From: Clarkia xantiana subsp. parviflora
Lineage: Eukaryota > Streptophyta > Magnoliopsida > Myrtales > Onagraceae
Direction: 5' to 3'
DNA length: 64,000 nt
Assembly: GCA_036873135.1 (NCBI GenBank)
Contig: JAPTYO010000020.1
Location: 5,386,081 to 5,450,080 of the forward strand
Under the pieces are notes generated by a model that was not told the DNA's origin, searched no databases, and saw only the letters and a list, made by a program, of their open reading frames with translations. The translations under genes were made by a program, and so were the position numbers. Below are positions 34,672-45,370 of the stretch, in pieces; the first letter of the stretch is position 1, and each line of letters starts with the position of its first letter.

Positions 34672-37100
34672 TCAGTCAGAACCTTCGGGGGAGTCACCCT
34701 CACCCCCTGAAGCTGAACCGCCAGCGGAAATAGATGAGGAAGAGGAATCTGAGGTACCAATCTCCACAGGTGTAGCATCCACCTGGGCTGGGGCAGCCTC
34801 GTCTGCAACAGCAGCCTGGCCCATCAGAACAGTCGCGTAGCCAGTGGCATATGGCCCAAAGTCACCAAGGTCACCAAACGGGAACTGAGGATCAATCCGG
34901 TATATGTGATCAACCAGATACTCACCGAACTGGTTCATCTCCTGAGTGAGACGCGTGCTATAATCGGCGGTGAAGGCAGAGGAGGCCTTGTACTCAGAAA
35001 CCGCGACAGCCCTCTCCTCTGCCCGACACTTAGTCTCCAACCTCCGCAGCTCCTCAGAATGGACAGACGCGGCAACCTCAGCTTCCCGGCGCAAACTGCC
35101 CACAGTGGTCTCAAGCAAGGACACCTGGTCCTGGAGCTCCTGCAGCCTCAAATCAGATATACGCGCCTTCTCAACAGCAGTGGCGACCTCCGCCTTGAGA
35201 GAGACCTGGCTGTCCTCAAGGGTCTTCCTCTCGTCAGATAACTTGAGCACGAGCGAAGACATGTTCACCATGTCAGACATACCCTAACAATTCAAACAAG
35301 GGGTGAGTAACCAAAGGATAGCAATTATGAAAGTAATGAAAGGAAAGCAAGGAACAACTCACAGGTGCATAACGAGAGAGTACCCCCTGAACAAAGCGCC
35401 GAGTCTCTCCAGGAGACTTAGGCGGAGCAACACGATCGCCAGGGGGGATGGCGCCGCGGAGTACGCGGACGCCAACCTCAGGAGTCCGCAAAGAGGAGGT
35501 GCTATCGAGGTGGAACTCCTTCAGACCAGCGAAGGGAGTCCACTCAGACCCAATAACATCTTCATCAGTCAGCCGTGCGAAATCCTTCCGACTTAAAGTC
35601 AGAGGCCCACCTACACAAGCAAAGCAAGTCAAAGGAGAGTATAAACATACAAGGATCAGCACAAGCTAGAGATCATACCTGAGGACCGTGCCCTCGGCTG
35701 GGGGGCAGGGGAACCACCACCAGCAGGTCGCTTCCCTTTGTCAGCCAGGGAAGGCACCTCTTCGACCACCATCTCCTTATCACGAGATAGGGTCGGAGGA
35801 CGAGCAGTAGGCGAAGCAGGATCCACAGCCTTCTTTCTCTTAGCAGCCGAGGCCCCGGCCTCAGAATCAGATCGCCGCGGCTTGGACTTGGAAGGTCCAG
35901 AATCTCTGCCAACGGAGACGACCCTCTCAGTCACCAAGGGGGAGCGCACTAGCAAGGTAAGAAAAACAAGATAAGGAAAACATAAGTTACATCATAAAGA
36001 AGCAAATAGAAGAAAGCATACCAGAGGCCCCAGCCTTCTTCCCAGGCAGGGGGATTTCTTCAAAGCAGAACTAGAAGGAGCCTTCCTCTTGCTCAGATCA
36101 ACAGGGGCTCCCTGCATGTTATAGGTTTTTCCATGAAACCAACCTACAAAGGAAGAGCAGAAGGTAAATAAAGATGGAAAGACCAAGTAACATACCGAAC
36201 CCCCGGAGTCAGGAGTCAGACTGATCCCGGCCTCGTAAAGATCCGTCTCAGTCACTAAGGACACGGGACAGTAAGACCGGGTCCTGTTGCTCTCGTGAAT
36301 GATCTTCATAGTCTTCAAGTCATCCGAAGAGAACTCTCCAAAAGCAGGCCAACCATCGGACCGATCTTCATTCAAGACCGACCAAGTGACATATCGGTCC
36401 GTAATGAAGAAGTAGTGCTTAGCCCAGTGACTGGCCGAATTGTCACTCTGGGTCACGAAACGGAGGGAGGTATCCCACTCGATCCCACTCAACCCGAAAT
36501 CGGCGAATCGGGGGTCTTTGAAAGTCGGATGGCGAGTTACAAAACTCGCAAACCCCACCCTCGTCCGGTACTGAAACCGATAGAAGCATCGGAATAGAAC
36601 GAGAGAGTACTTCCAGGAGTACCAATGGCACAATACCCGGAAGCCCACCCAGACACGGAGGGCACTGGGGGCAAGGTTCACAGGGGAAATCCTGAAGAAC
36701 CTGCTCAACTCTATAAGCTCGTCACAGTAAGGCAGTCTCAGCCCGAATCGGATCTGGGAAGGGTATACGGCGACCGTCCCTATGGGAGGCTCCGTCACCG
36801 TCGCTCGAGTGTTCCCCAAGGAGGGGAGAAAAGGATACAGAGGCTCATCTAGGGGACAGATACCTCCTAGGGTGACATGTTCGTTGTAATCGGACCTAGT
36901 GAGAAGGTTCTCTGACAGGATAGCAAGACCTAAGGCAAAGGTAGTAGGAAACCCCAAGGCACGAATCAAATTTCGACTAACACCCCAATGAAGGTCACGA
37001 TACTAAGCTAGCAATAGGAAAGGAAGTAACGCGACTGAAAAGGAAGAGAAAAAGGAACTCACTCATCCTTCGGAGAATACGGCGTCTCTGAAGAGTCTGC
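34672..37100 (-). CDS. Antisense spliced gene of Element 4 (Transposase_28-like, PEVGVRVL block, coiled coil)
   Basis: Exons read on the minus strand: about 36985-36196, 36143-36022, 35948-35679, 35610-35363, 35283-34672; a short start exon with ATG-A|GTGAGT near 37070 is possible. The first has the Transposase_28-like domain (LRLPYCDELIELSRFF, APSALRVWVGFRVLCHW, KHYFFITDRYVTW). Then come basic stretches (LSKRKAPSSSALKK, SAAKRKK), then RKDFARLTDEDVIG and TPEVGVRVLRGAIPPGD, then a 200-residue coiled coil (LQELQDQVSLLETTVGSLRR) with a Ser/Gly-rich acidic tail. The last two junctions are in phase; the first two are each one base off. There are no internal stops in the exons. It runs opposite to gag. 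Function unknown. Confidence 0.72.
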
Positions 37101-37210
37101 GTACGCGGACACCACCAAGAGTATAGTACCTGCCACGACACGACAAATATCAAGACAAGGAAAATTTCCGAAGAACCGGAAATACTCCGACTCCCGACTA
37201 ACGACAACAA

Positions 37211-38746
37211 TCAAAGATCCAAAGACACCCAGCAAGGATAGTCAGCACGAGCCAAGAACACCACAACAACCGAGTCAAATAGTTTTATCCGAGCCTAAGG
37301 TCGGGTTTTGGAAAAAATTACCATTATACCCTCCAACAAAGATTAACACACCAACGGCGGCACGACATCAAATTCAAGACCGGGATAACCCAATCGGACA
37401 AAAAACCATATCCGGACGACCGGCAAACATTTTTCCCCAAAATCCACAACTACCAACGGCTATCCACGGCAATCAAACATCGGCAATCAAACATCGGCAA
37501 TCAAGCATCGGCAATCAAATATCAACGATTCAAAAATCGACGTTTTACGCGGTAATGGAAAGGAAAAGAACGGACCTTCGGAAAACCCGACCCGATGTGG
37601 TAAACGGGTCCGGAATTCGAATTTCGAAGCCGATTGAAATCAGCCCCTCGCCGGAGTTCTAATCCCGCCGTCGCCGGAGTCGTTCCCGGTCGTCTCCCCG
37701 TTGCCGGAGATGGCTCCAGATCACGCCGGAGCTCCCTGTCCCGCCGTCGACTATTCTGGCCGAAGCTAGCGCTGCCGTCGTCGGAGGTAATCTCGCCGTC
37801 GAAGCCTCCCGACGCCGCTGCTCGTCTGGTCGCCGCCCTCCGTCGACCAAGCCCGTACCGCGTCGCCTTCGTCCGTCAGCCGCCGGAAGTCACGTCGCCG
37901 TCGACCGCCAATGCCGGACCAGGTTCCACCTCCGTCAGCAGCAGCCTCGACGTCGCCCTGGTCTGCCGGTCCGTCCCGCCTCCACGTCGCCGTCCGCCTG
38001 GGGCTGTGCCGTCGTCTTCAGCCACACCTCCTCCCGCCGGAATTGCTGGCCGGAATTTCGTGTCCCTCACCGGAATTCTGGCCGGCCCTAACCTTGGGGG
38101 TGCTCTCAAAACTTTTCTTGCTCTCCAAGGGTTAGTGAGGTGAGAAGATGGTGGCTATGGTGATTCTTTGAGGTATTTTTCTAACTCCTTTCTATGTTAA
38201 AGGGATGATAGGGTTTCTTAGGGGTTTTAATCACCACCATCCATCTAGCCTTAAATAAAATCTAAGGGCCAAGGAAAAACCATTATTTTTATCCTTTTCA
38301 CCTATAGCTAAGTATATTCCCATACTTAGAAAAATTATCAAGATAGTTTTGTTTTTGAGCATTTCATACTTAGGAAAATTTTTGGCCAAAATTAAAATTT
38401 CTCCTTATTTAGATGGAATCCCGGCACGAAATTGAAGCGTAAGTTATTTAGTTGCATTCGTATCACACCCCTGTGCAAGTTTGTATTTTTTGAGTATACA
38501 CCTATAGCAGAGATAAGTTTATTACTCCCGCCTCAGACGGACGCGTGCCTAGGCACACGTCCGTGCTACTCTGACGTTTACAATTCCTCTATCTCATTAG
38601 ACAGGGGGCAGAGTCAGAGGCACGCATCCATGGGTAAGCAGGCATTCAGACAAAGAAGGTAAAATCCCGGTTTCAAATTGCGCGTGTCATACCATCCTAA
38701 AATAGAGTCAATCAAGGGTTAGGCCATTGGTTGACTCGGGGGCATG
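37211..38746. other. Element 4 DNA upstream of the antisense gene, with a CG-rich block
   Basis: 37467-37530 has a 14-bp direct repeat (ATCGGCAATCAAAC, about four copies). 37620-38110 is strikingly CG-rich with many GCCGGAG, CCGTCG and GCCGGAATT words; open frames occur there on both strands but look like composition effects. 38160-38420 is AT-rich. The end carries the polypurine tract. For the minus-strand gene this is the promoter and leader side; no clear TATA box was chosen. Confidence 0.45.
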
Positions 38747-39619
38747 TGATGGATATACGCCCAATTTGAACCCGTTGACTTCCGAACCGTTGTATTTTTA
38801 TCGTCCCATTTATGATTGCAAATCGAAACTTCAACCCGGACACTTCGCGAGAACATCAACGGCTCGGACGGGGCCGAAGCGCCCGTCCGACAGAGGCGAA
38901 CTCACCTAGGTGAGGTTGGGTGGCCACACCCGACCTCCCTTAGGGGAGATCGGGTCAGCCGACCCGATCTCCCCTAGGGGAGATCGGGTTGGCCAACCCG
39001 ATCTCTCCTAGGAGAGATCGGGTCGGCCAACCCGATCCCTCCTAGGAGGGATGGGGTTGGCCAACCCCACCCTCCCTAGGAGGGGTTGGGTGTCCTCACC
39101 CAACCCCTACCCTTGGGGGTCGGATTGCTCCCCCCCCAAGGGCCCCGGCACCACCTTCAGACTCCCACGCTCGGTCCACTCCGCCTACCTCCTCCGAATC
39201 CTAAGGTCTTAATTATGTGCTTAAAGGTTAACTAATTGTGTTTAAAGGCTAACGATGTCATTAAGCCACCTTAATGACACCGTTGCCTATAAATACCCCA
39301 CCTTCACAACTCATTTGAACATCTTGGCCATTTGAACAATTTAGCTCTGACATCTCTCTAGCTTTATCTCTCTAGAAATATAGTTCTGACTTAGGCATCG
39401 GAGAGGGTTCACCAGGCACCACCCCCCCCTCCTCCGTGTCTGGTATTGCCCCTTTTGCAGGGCAAAGGGAGAGAAGAAGAGAAGGAACCAAGGGAAGAAG
39501 GAAAGGAAGAAGGACATAGACAAAGGCAAGGCGACTCGAGAAGACCGGATCATACACATCCCCCATAAGGAGTGAGATCAAAGCCGACACCCCGTTGACC
39601 TAGATCTCATAGCTTAACA
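38747..39619 (+). repeat. Element 4 3' LTR
   Basis: It differs from the 5' LTR by three instead of five copies of the 34-bp palindromic unit and by about four substitutions. Confidence 0.95.
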
Positions 39620-41689
39620 CCATCTGCTTTGTGCTATTCATATTTGCTTAAAGATTGTTGTTGAGATCTCTTGATCGGTGTCAACCCTCATATATATTCT
39701 CCTATTATCCGGGTAGAATGTTGATTGCTATGTGTCGCTGCCCTCCCCCTTGATATGAGGGTTGGCAAGCTGAAGTTGTTTTTTTCAACATATGTGTGTC
39801 TGGCGCTTCAAACCTTTCTCTTATTGGGCCAAGTAGCGGTGTTCACTCTTGATGAGGGCTTGTAACTTGCTTTCCTCTTTTTCCCTTTAACCAGTAATGA
39901 TTGTCGAGATCGATACCTCTCGACTCTTCCCTAGAGAATTTTCCAAGGCTCTGGAGGGTTGTCGTTTTAAACGCGATCCCCCTCTTGTTATGAACAGGGG
40001 GTTGCCCCCGTAGTAGCCATGACTTGTCGCTCGGCTTTCTTGAGAGTTGTATTCATGTTGTGTATGCACACATGATAAGGGATGTTGGAATGATAGGGTT
40101 CTCCCCTTCTTCCTTTGTAATAGTTGCCATTCACTCAGTGCTTGGTGCATGACGTCAATGGCAGGGTTTTCTACCGGCGCATGTTCTGTTAGGACTTGTA
40201 TCATTGGTTTCCCTTATTCCTTATGAGATGGCGAATGAGTGTCCATGACCACCCAAATACATCGCACTTGGTAGAGGTGTGCGCCTAATCTTGAGGGCGC
40301 TATCTTGAATCTTCACGTACCTATTTTAATAAACATGTCATTCATTGCATGTATAATGCGGAGTCCAAGGATCTCCGTCTTAGGATCATATTTCGAAAAA
40401 TAAAAAAGTAATCAACTGTTAGATGACATCTCCATATAGTGAGTTCATTTTTGCAAGGATAAATGCAAGGATACTCATAAGTATCCGTCCTCCATCCTTG
40501 CGGCAGCCTTATTAGTGGCGTTATCGTCCCCTATGGGTATGGTGACATTTTACCGAAGCTTACTAGTGGGAGGTCCCCTGGTATTAGGTATGCCAGACTC
40601 TTTCCTAGTATTGTCAATAATTGGGCATGTAGGATGTCTGCTGAACTCCTTCCACACATGGATGACCATGCTATCCTCCTCTCACTACTAGGCTCGGGGC
40701 CTTGTAAAATCCTTAATAGAAGTGTGTTCCCTTATTTGGGATGAGCTACCAGGTGCAATCGTACCTACTGACTGCTTTGTGATATCATATAGGTGAGTTG
40801 GGGATGTTTGTCCATGAGACTGGGAGTTGTCCATGTAGTATGGTTTTCAAATCTTGTGAAGAAGTATTCTCGTGGTTGCTCATTCTTATGCTTATAGGTA
40901 ATCTCTTTGTTTCACGGGGAAAGCACGTTGTCACTTAGGTGGTGCCCCCATTGCATATCAATGTGAGATAATGTCTTCTAGCGAATCTTGACGCTAAGAT
41001 CCTTAGTGGAGGATTATAGAGAATGATTGGTCCTTTGTGACCTTCATGGTAGTTCTTCCATAGGATACTGAGAGCGCTCAACTCCTTTTTGGAAGTGAAC
41101 CTTCCATCTTAGTGATGTTTTCTCAGAGTCTTGACCTTATAGGTGCCCTTTGAGAATGAGCAATCTGCTCCTCATGTGTTCCTTTGAGGAGGCTAATCAA
41201 CTGGTGGTGTGAACAAGATAGTTTGTCGGCGGCGATGTTTTGATTGGTGATGACGCTTTTGTTCGTCTGTGACGTGTAGCCTTGGCGACGACTCTCTTGG
41301 TCGGCGGGGGCGTTTTGATGGACTCTTCTAGTAGTCAACATGTGTATATATATATTACGGAGCCTGAAGACATCCGGAAGGGTCATTCTTGGAAAACAAG
41401 ATAGTATCAAGTATCAATTATCACCCCTTTCAGGGAGTTGAATTGTTATGTCATTAAATTAAATAAGAGGATGTGAGAGGGATACAGGTTTGGGGGTGTT
41501 GATATCCCCTGCTTCCTTGGTAATTTAACTGTCTTCCTTCATTAGATTGTGCGTATTCCTTCCCTCTTGAGTAATATAAGGTCGGATCCTTGCCAAGGCG
41601 GACTATATGGAGGTATATCCTCCGTAGATGCTATGTGTGATCTCACTCCACTCCATAAGTCTCCCCGTTGTAGTAGGGATGCGGTAACA
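39620..41689. other. Element 3 internal DNA, no recognised gene
   Basis: It continues Element 3 to the right of Element 4. CCATC at 39620-39624 is the Element 4 duplication. Only short frames are present; none shows gag, protease, RT or integrase motifs. Confidence 0.5.
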
Positions 41690-42381
41690 TAGTGTGGCAC
41701 TCCATGAGTTCCCAGCTTAAAATCTTGTCATGTCATGTCCCTTTGTTGTCACTAGGAGAGGTGTACCAAGGGTTGTCTTGCACGAGGGGTTGGGACATGT
41801 CGCTCTGTATCATGAGTAGGTGGTTGCCTTGTCGAGTTGTCGGGACGATGTCCCTCTCTTTGAGCTCTTCTTGGAATATCCCTTGGTGGGTGCTTGGTCA
41901 GTCAGAGCCACTGGTAGTGGTCCGTATCTTCTAGCTCTCCTTGCCTCGGGGTATGCTATCAATTCATCTATAGCTGACATGGATTCTCTACTACTGGAGG
42001 TTCACCTTGGGAGAACATCGGTTTTCTTGAAGCGGCGTATGTATGCCCATTGAACATTGGCATAACATTTGATGGGATTGTGTTGCCCGGTCATCCTGAA
42101 TGGTTGATCTTATGGCGGCATACCATAAGGAAAGTATTGAGGGTGGTTCCTATGGTAGGTCCTCCTAGGATGCGAGGTAGCACTAGTCGCAATGCTCTTA
42201 CTCGGATGGCGTCGTATCGACGACGTAGATGCATCATACGAATCTTCTTGTGGTATCGACACTGAAGGTATCTGTTGAGCATTAGGAACTAGCGGTTCCT
42301 ATTGCGTCTCTTGGACGAGTGGTATCTCTTTAGGAGCAGGCATTGGTGGCACTTCCTGAGGGGCTGGTATAGGTGGTACCA
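41690..42381 (-). pseudogene. Decayed proline-rich reading frame in Element 3
   Basis: Read leftwards from about 42400, one frame stays mostly open with several stops. It contains PPIPAPQEVPPMPAPKEIP, then HPQYFPYGMPP, then SMSAIDELIAYPEARRARR. The HPQYFPYGMP stretch weakly recalls QPQRYPHGMP in the Element 4 gag N-terminus, so this may be a displaced gag tail or leader. Function and identity are uncertain. Confidence 0.3.
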
Positions 42382-42652
42382 CTACTGGCTTACTACCCTT
42401 GGTACCTTCTTACTTGGATGACGTGGTAGTCTCGAATCCTCGAGAGGAGGTTCATTACCTATCCTTGTTTTGGTGGCCAACACATTTGTATGTGGGTGCA
42501 TTGTATACTCAATTTTTTCTTTGGAAAACTGAGTTACGCCTTCCAACAATTGCGATGCACCCACGGCTTCTATTATGTCATCTTCTATGTGTGAGGCGTA
42601 GTCATCGCGTGTTAGTGGACGACTCACCTCTTGCACTGAACCCTCCGTGCAT
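42382..42652 (-). pseudogene. Element 3 remnant of the segment before the protease
   Basis: Starting at the ATG at 42652 the frame reads MHGGFSARGESS and, after a one-base shift, continues FSKEKIEYTMHPHTNVLATK. This lines up with Element 2 (VIHGGFGSGGESS and FSRQYMEHVTHPHIDALVIT). Like Element 2, it lies straight after the primer site with no gag in between. The protease active-site block DGGSS is missing; the sequence diverges after this point. Confidence 0.6.
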
Positions 42653-42705
42653 GAAAATCGCGGCAGGCACTTGGGTATCTTATCAACAGATTTTTGTTCA
42701 AATCA

Positions 42706-42720
42706 CGCAGACGGCGCCAA
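42706..42720 (-). other. Element 3 primer binding site
   Basis: TTGGCGCCGTCTGCG on the minus strand directly inside the 5' LTR fixes the orientation of Element 3. Confidence 0.75.
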
Positions 42721-43322
42721 TGATGGAACAAGCTCGTCCGGGGTCTGATCTTAGTGGCCTTGCGTCGAGTCACGTTCCTCCAATCTCCATGTTACGATCA
42801 ATCCAACTCCGTGCCTGGTGGACCTGCACAAAGGGCAGTGCCAGAGGGGGGGGGGGTGTCTCTGGCGAACCCTCTCCGATGCCTAAGTCAGACAGTAATT
42901 CTGGAGAGATAAATGTAGAGAGAAGTCGGAATTTCGGTGTCTCAATCCGAGATTAAGTTGGAAATGAAGGAACTAGGCCTCTATTTATAGAGTTTTGGAT
43001 CCAGGCACCGGAGGGGCCCACATTTTTAGGTGGGGCCCGCACAAAGATTGAGAGAGATCGGGTATACGTGCGGTGCCCCGGACAACGGTGTCCGGGGGTA
43101 GGGGGTCGACACGGGGCGTGTCGGCCCCGGACATATCCGGTTGCCCTGCTACCGGACTTGTTCGGTTGCTCCGGACGAGGTCGGCGCAACCGAACAAGTC
43201 CGATTGCTACGTGGCAACCGGAACATGGTGCGTGTCCCTAGGAATAAAATGGTATTACCTCGAGGCCGGCGGGGCGACCGTGTTTGAGCCTTAGTGAGGT
43301 CTAATCAGGTGTATATCCATCA
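42721..43322 (-). repeat. Element 3 5' LTR
   Basis: It is the partner of 20991-21557. The TATA box is at 42989-42982. A G-run at about 42847-42857 differs in length from the other LTR. Confidence 0.9.
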
Positions 43323-43327
43323 AACAA

Positions 43328-43767
43328 CACCAAAGATATCAACAAGAGTAACACCGTTCGGTTTGGTATACGGGACGGAAGCAGTGGCACCAGCAGAGAT
43401 GGCAGTAGCGTCACTCATAACGAATTATTTCGAGGAACATGAAAACGATAAGGCTAGACTTCTAGACTTGGATCTAGTGTATGATAAAAAATGGAACTCC
43501 GAAGAAGCACAAGCAAGGATGCGTCTGGCATCAACTAGATACTACAACCGACAAGTCAGAGAAAGAAAATTTCATGTGGGAGAATTGGTCCTAAGAAGAA
43601 ATGAGTTATCACATCTTGATCATGTGAGAAAAATGTCTCCAAAATGGGAGGGTCCATACAAGATAGCATCAATGCCATACATAAACGCATATCGTCTGAA
43701 AGATGGAGATGGATACATTTCGACAAATACATTCAGTGGGGAGCATTTGAAGAAATTCCATGTCTAA
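43328..43767 (+). pseudogene. Element 2 integrase C-terminal part (continuation)
   Basis: After the Element 3 target duplication AACAA the frame continues TPKISTRVTPFGLVYGTEA, passes RMRLASTRYYNRQVR and SPKWEGPYKI, and ends GEHLKKFHV-stop at 43767. It matches the end of the Element 1 integrase closely. Together with 20576-20990 it restores one integrase interrupted exactly at the Element 3 insertion. Confidence 0.9.
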
Positions 43768-43974
43768 ACCTAATAACAGAGTCAAGATAAATGACCTCTT
43801 GAGAATAAAGGTGAGTCAAGCATTTGTGTTAATCATTCTACTAGAAGGGGATTTCAAAGTTCAAATAACATGACGGCCCAGAATACTAATCAAAGAAAGT
43901 CCCCCAAGGTTCAAGCAAATATAAGAACAGGCCCATCAAACTAAACAACACCAAGTAACGGTTACTTTCAAATG
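43768..43974. other. Spacer after Element 2 integrase
   Basis: Short spacer between the pol stop and the tandem array; nothing recognised. Confidence 0.5.
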
Positions 43975-44650
43975 CCCACAAGAGCGTATCTTGAAGGTGG
44001 TTAATACACTGCAATCACACTTTGTGCCTTCCAGGAGTCTATCCTGCGAATAGTATTCGACGCACACAAGAGCGTATCTTGATAGCAGTTCATACACTGC
44101 AATTACAATCCGAATCTTCCAGGAGCCTATCATGTGATCTGTGCCATCCAGGAGCCTATCCTGTGAACACTTGTCAATGCTCACAAGAGCGTATCTTGAA
44201 AAGCGGTTCATACACCACAATAACACGTTGTGCCTTCCAGGAGCCTATCATGCGATCTGTGCCATCCAGAAGCCTATCCTGCGAACAGTTTTCGAAGCCC
44301 ACAATAGCGTTTCTTGAAGCAGTTCATACACTGCGACCACATTATGTGCCTTCTGGAAGCCTATCTCGCGAACAATTTTCGACGCCCACAAGAGCGTATC
44401 TTGAAGGAGTTCATACACTACGGTCACATTCTGCACCATCCGGGAGCCAATCCCGTGAATAATTTCCAACGCCCAAAAGGGGCGTATCTTAAGAATAGTT
44501 CATACATAGCATCTATATTATGTACCATCCAAGACTTAATATCGCAAACACTTCCAACGCCCTCAAGAGCATATCTTGCACTCGCTTTCAACGCCTACAA
44601 GAGCGTATCTTGCAAATATTTTAAAACACCTCCAGGACCATGTCCTGCAC
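43975..44650. repeat. Tandem array with GAGCGTATCTTGA and GGAGCCTATC cores (Element 2)
   Basis: Alternating CACAAGAGCGTATCTTGAA and CCAGGAGCCTATCCTGCGAA motifs, about nine of each class, separated by GTTCATACACTGCAATCAC-like inserts. Both cores recur in the Element 4 arrays at 33407-34201, at the same place in the element (between the coding region and the antisense gene). Copies are more diverged than in Element 4. Confidence 0.88.
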
Positions 44651-45370
44651 ATGCACTCAACGCCCCTATAAATGCATTACAACGTACCCATGAACATATT
44701 TCAAAAATACATTCTTTTTTAGAAGTAAGGATATATATAATACATGAAATGTGTTCTATACTAACAATACAGGAATGGCAAAGATCAGGGAACGCAACCA
44801 TGAAGAAAAACACAACCATACAAAGTATTCAAGACGGTCAAAACCAAAAGGGAAAGCTACAACGCATATGTCAATTAGCAAATTTAAACATCCAAGTACA
44901 AAGATAGACTCAACCCAACACGGGGTGTAAGGGCAAGGAGATATATACAAACAATAATAGGCGGATAATTGAACAAACATCACTTGAAGATCTCCACAAT
45001 CAGGGTATTCAAAAAGTAACACACAAAAGGAACTAGAAAGATGATCGGGAGATATTCAACTCACCACCATCAACAAAAGAAATGAAGGAAAAAACTTCCA
45101 AGTTAGAAAGGCAAACTCATGCAAAAAAAAAAAAAATTGCAGTCAAGACCAATACCAGGGCAAGATGCATTATATCGCGACAATACTAAGGAGATAATCA
45201 TTTAAACACAAGAAAAGGGGAAGGCGACAACGAAAGCAATGTATCCAAACACGACCAGTTGTAAGTTACCACTTCAAATAGTAAACACAAATACTACAAG
45301 GACAAGAAGTAGATGACAAAATGCAAGGCGTTCAGATACTCAGGAATGGGAATGTAAGAAAATACGTAAA
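44651..45370. other. Element 2 spacer, no gene seen
   Basis: AT-rich, with an A-run at about 45123-45135. It would be the 3' flank of the antisense gene remnant. Confidence 0.45.

Larger units (their letters stand above)
28885..39619 (+). mobile_element. Element 4: young non-autonomous Tat-type element with intact gag-protease-gag ORF, no RT or integrase
   Basis: 10,735 bp; LTRs at 28885-29825 (941 bp) and 38747-39619 (873 bp); perfect duplication CCATC (28880-28884, 39620-39624). Primer site TTGGCGCCGTCTGTAG at 29827; 3' polypurine region GACTCGGGGGCA before the right LTR. Contents: the ORF at 29877-33146, two tandem arrays (33407-34250), an antisense spliced gene (34672 to about 37100, minus strand) and a CG-rich stretch. 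Outside the repeat unit the LTRs show only about four substitutions, so this is the youngest insertion in the nest. LTR ends, primer site and polypurine context match Element 2. Confidence 0.95.
20991..43322 (-). mobile_element. Element 3: Ty3/gypsy Tat-type relic without RT or integrase, hosting Element 4
   Basis: LTRs at 20991-21557 (567 bp) and 42721-43322 (602 bp), perfect duplication AACAA (20986-20990, 43323-43327). The primer site TTGGCGCCGTCTGCG is read from 42720 leftwards, so the element is on the minus strand. Without Element 4 it is about 11.6 kb. Its inside has a short gag/protease-border remnant by the primer site, a decayed proline-rich stretch, two degenerate repeat arrays and a decayed antisense gene on the plus strand. 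No RT, RNase H or integrase motif was found. The LTRs differ at roughly 6% over the first 130 bases; the right LTR has an extra segment near 43127-43170. Confidence 0.9.

Noticed and set aside
37634..38143. 170-codon plus-strand frame rich in P, S and R
   Set aside because: It lies in the CG-rich block where several frames on both strands are open; no domain or conserved motif, so a composition effect.
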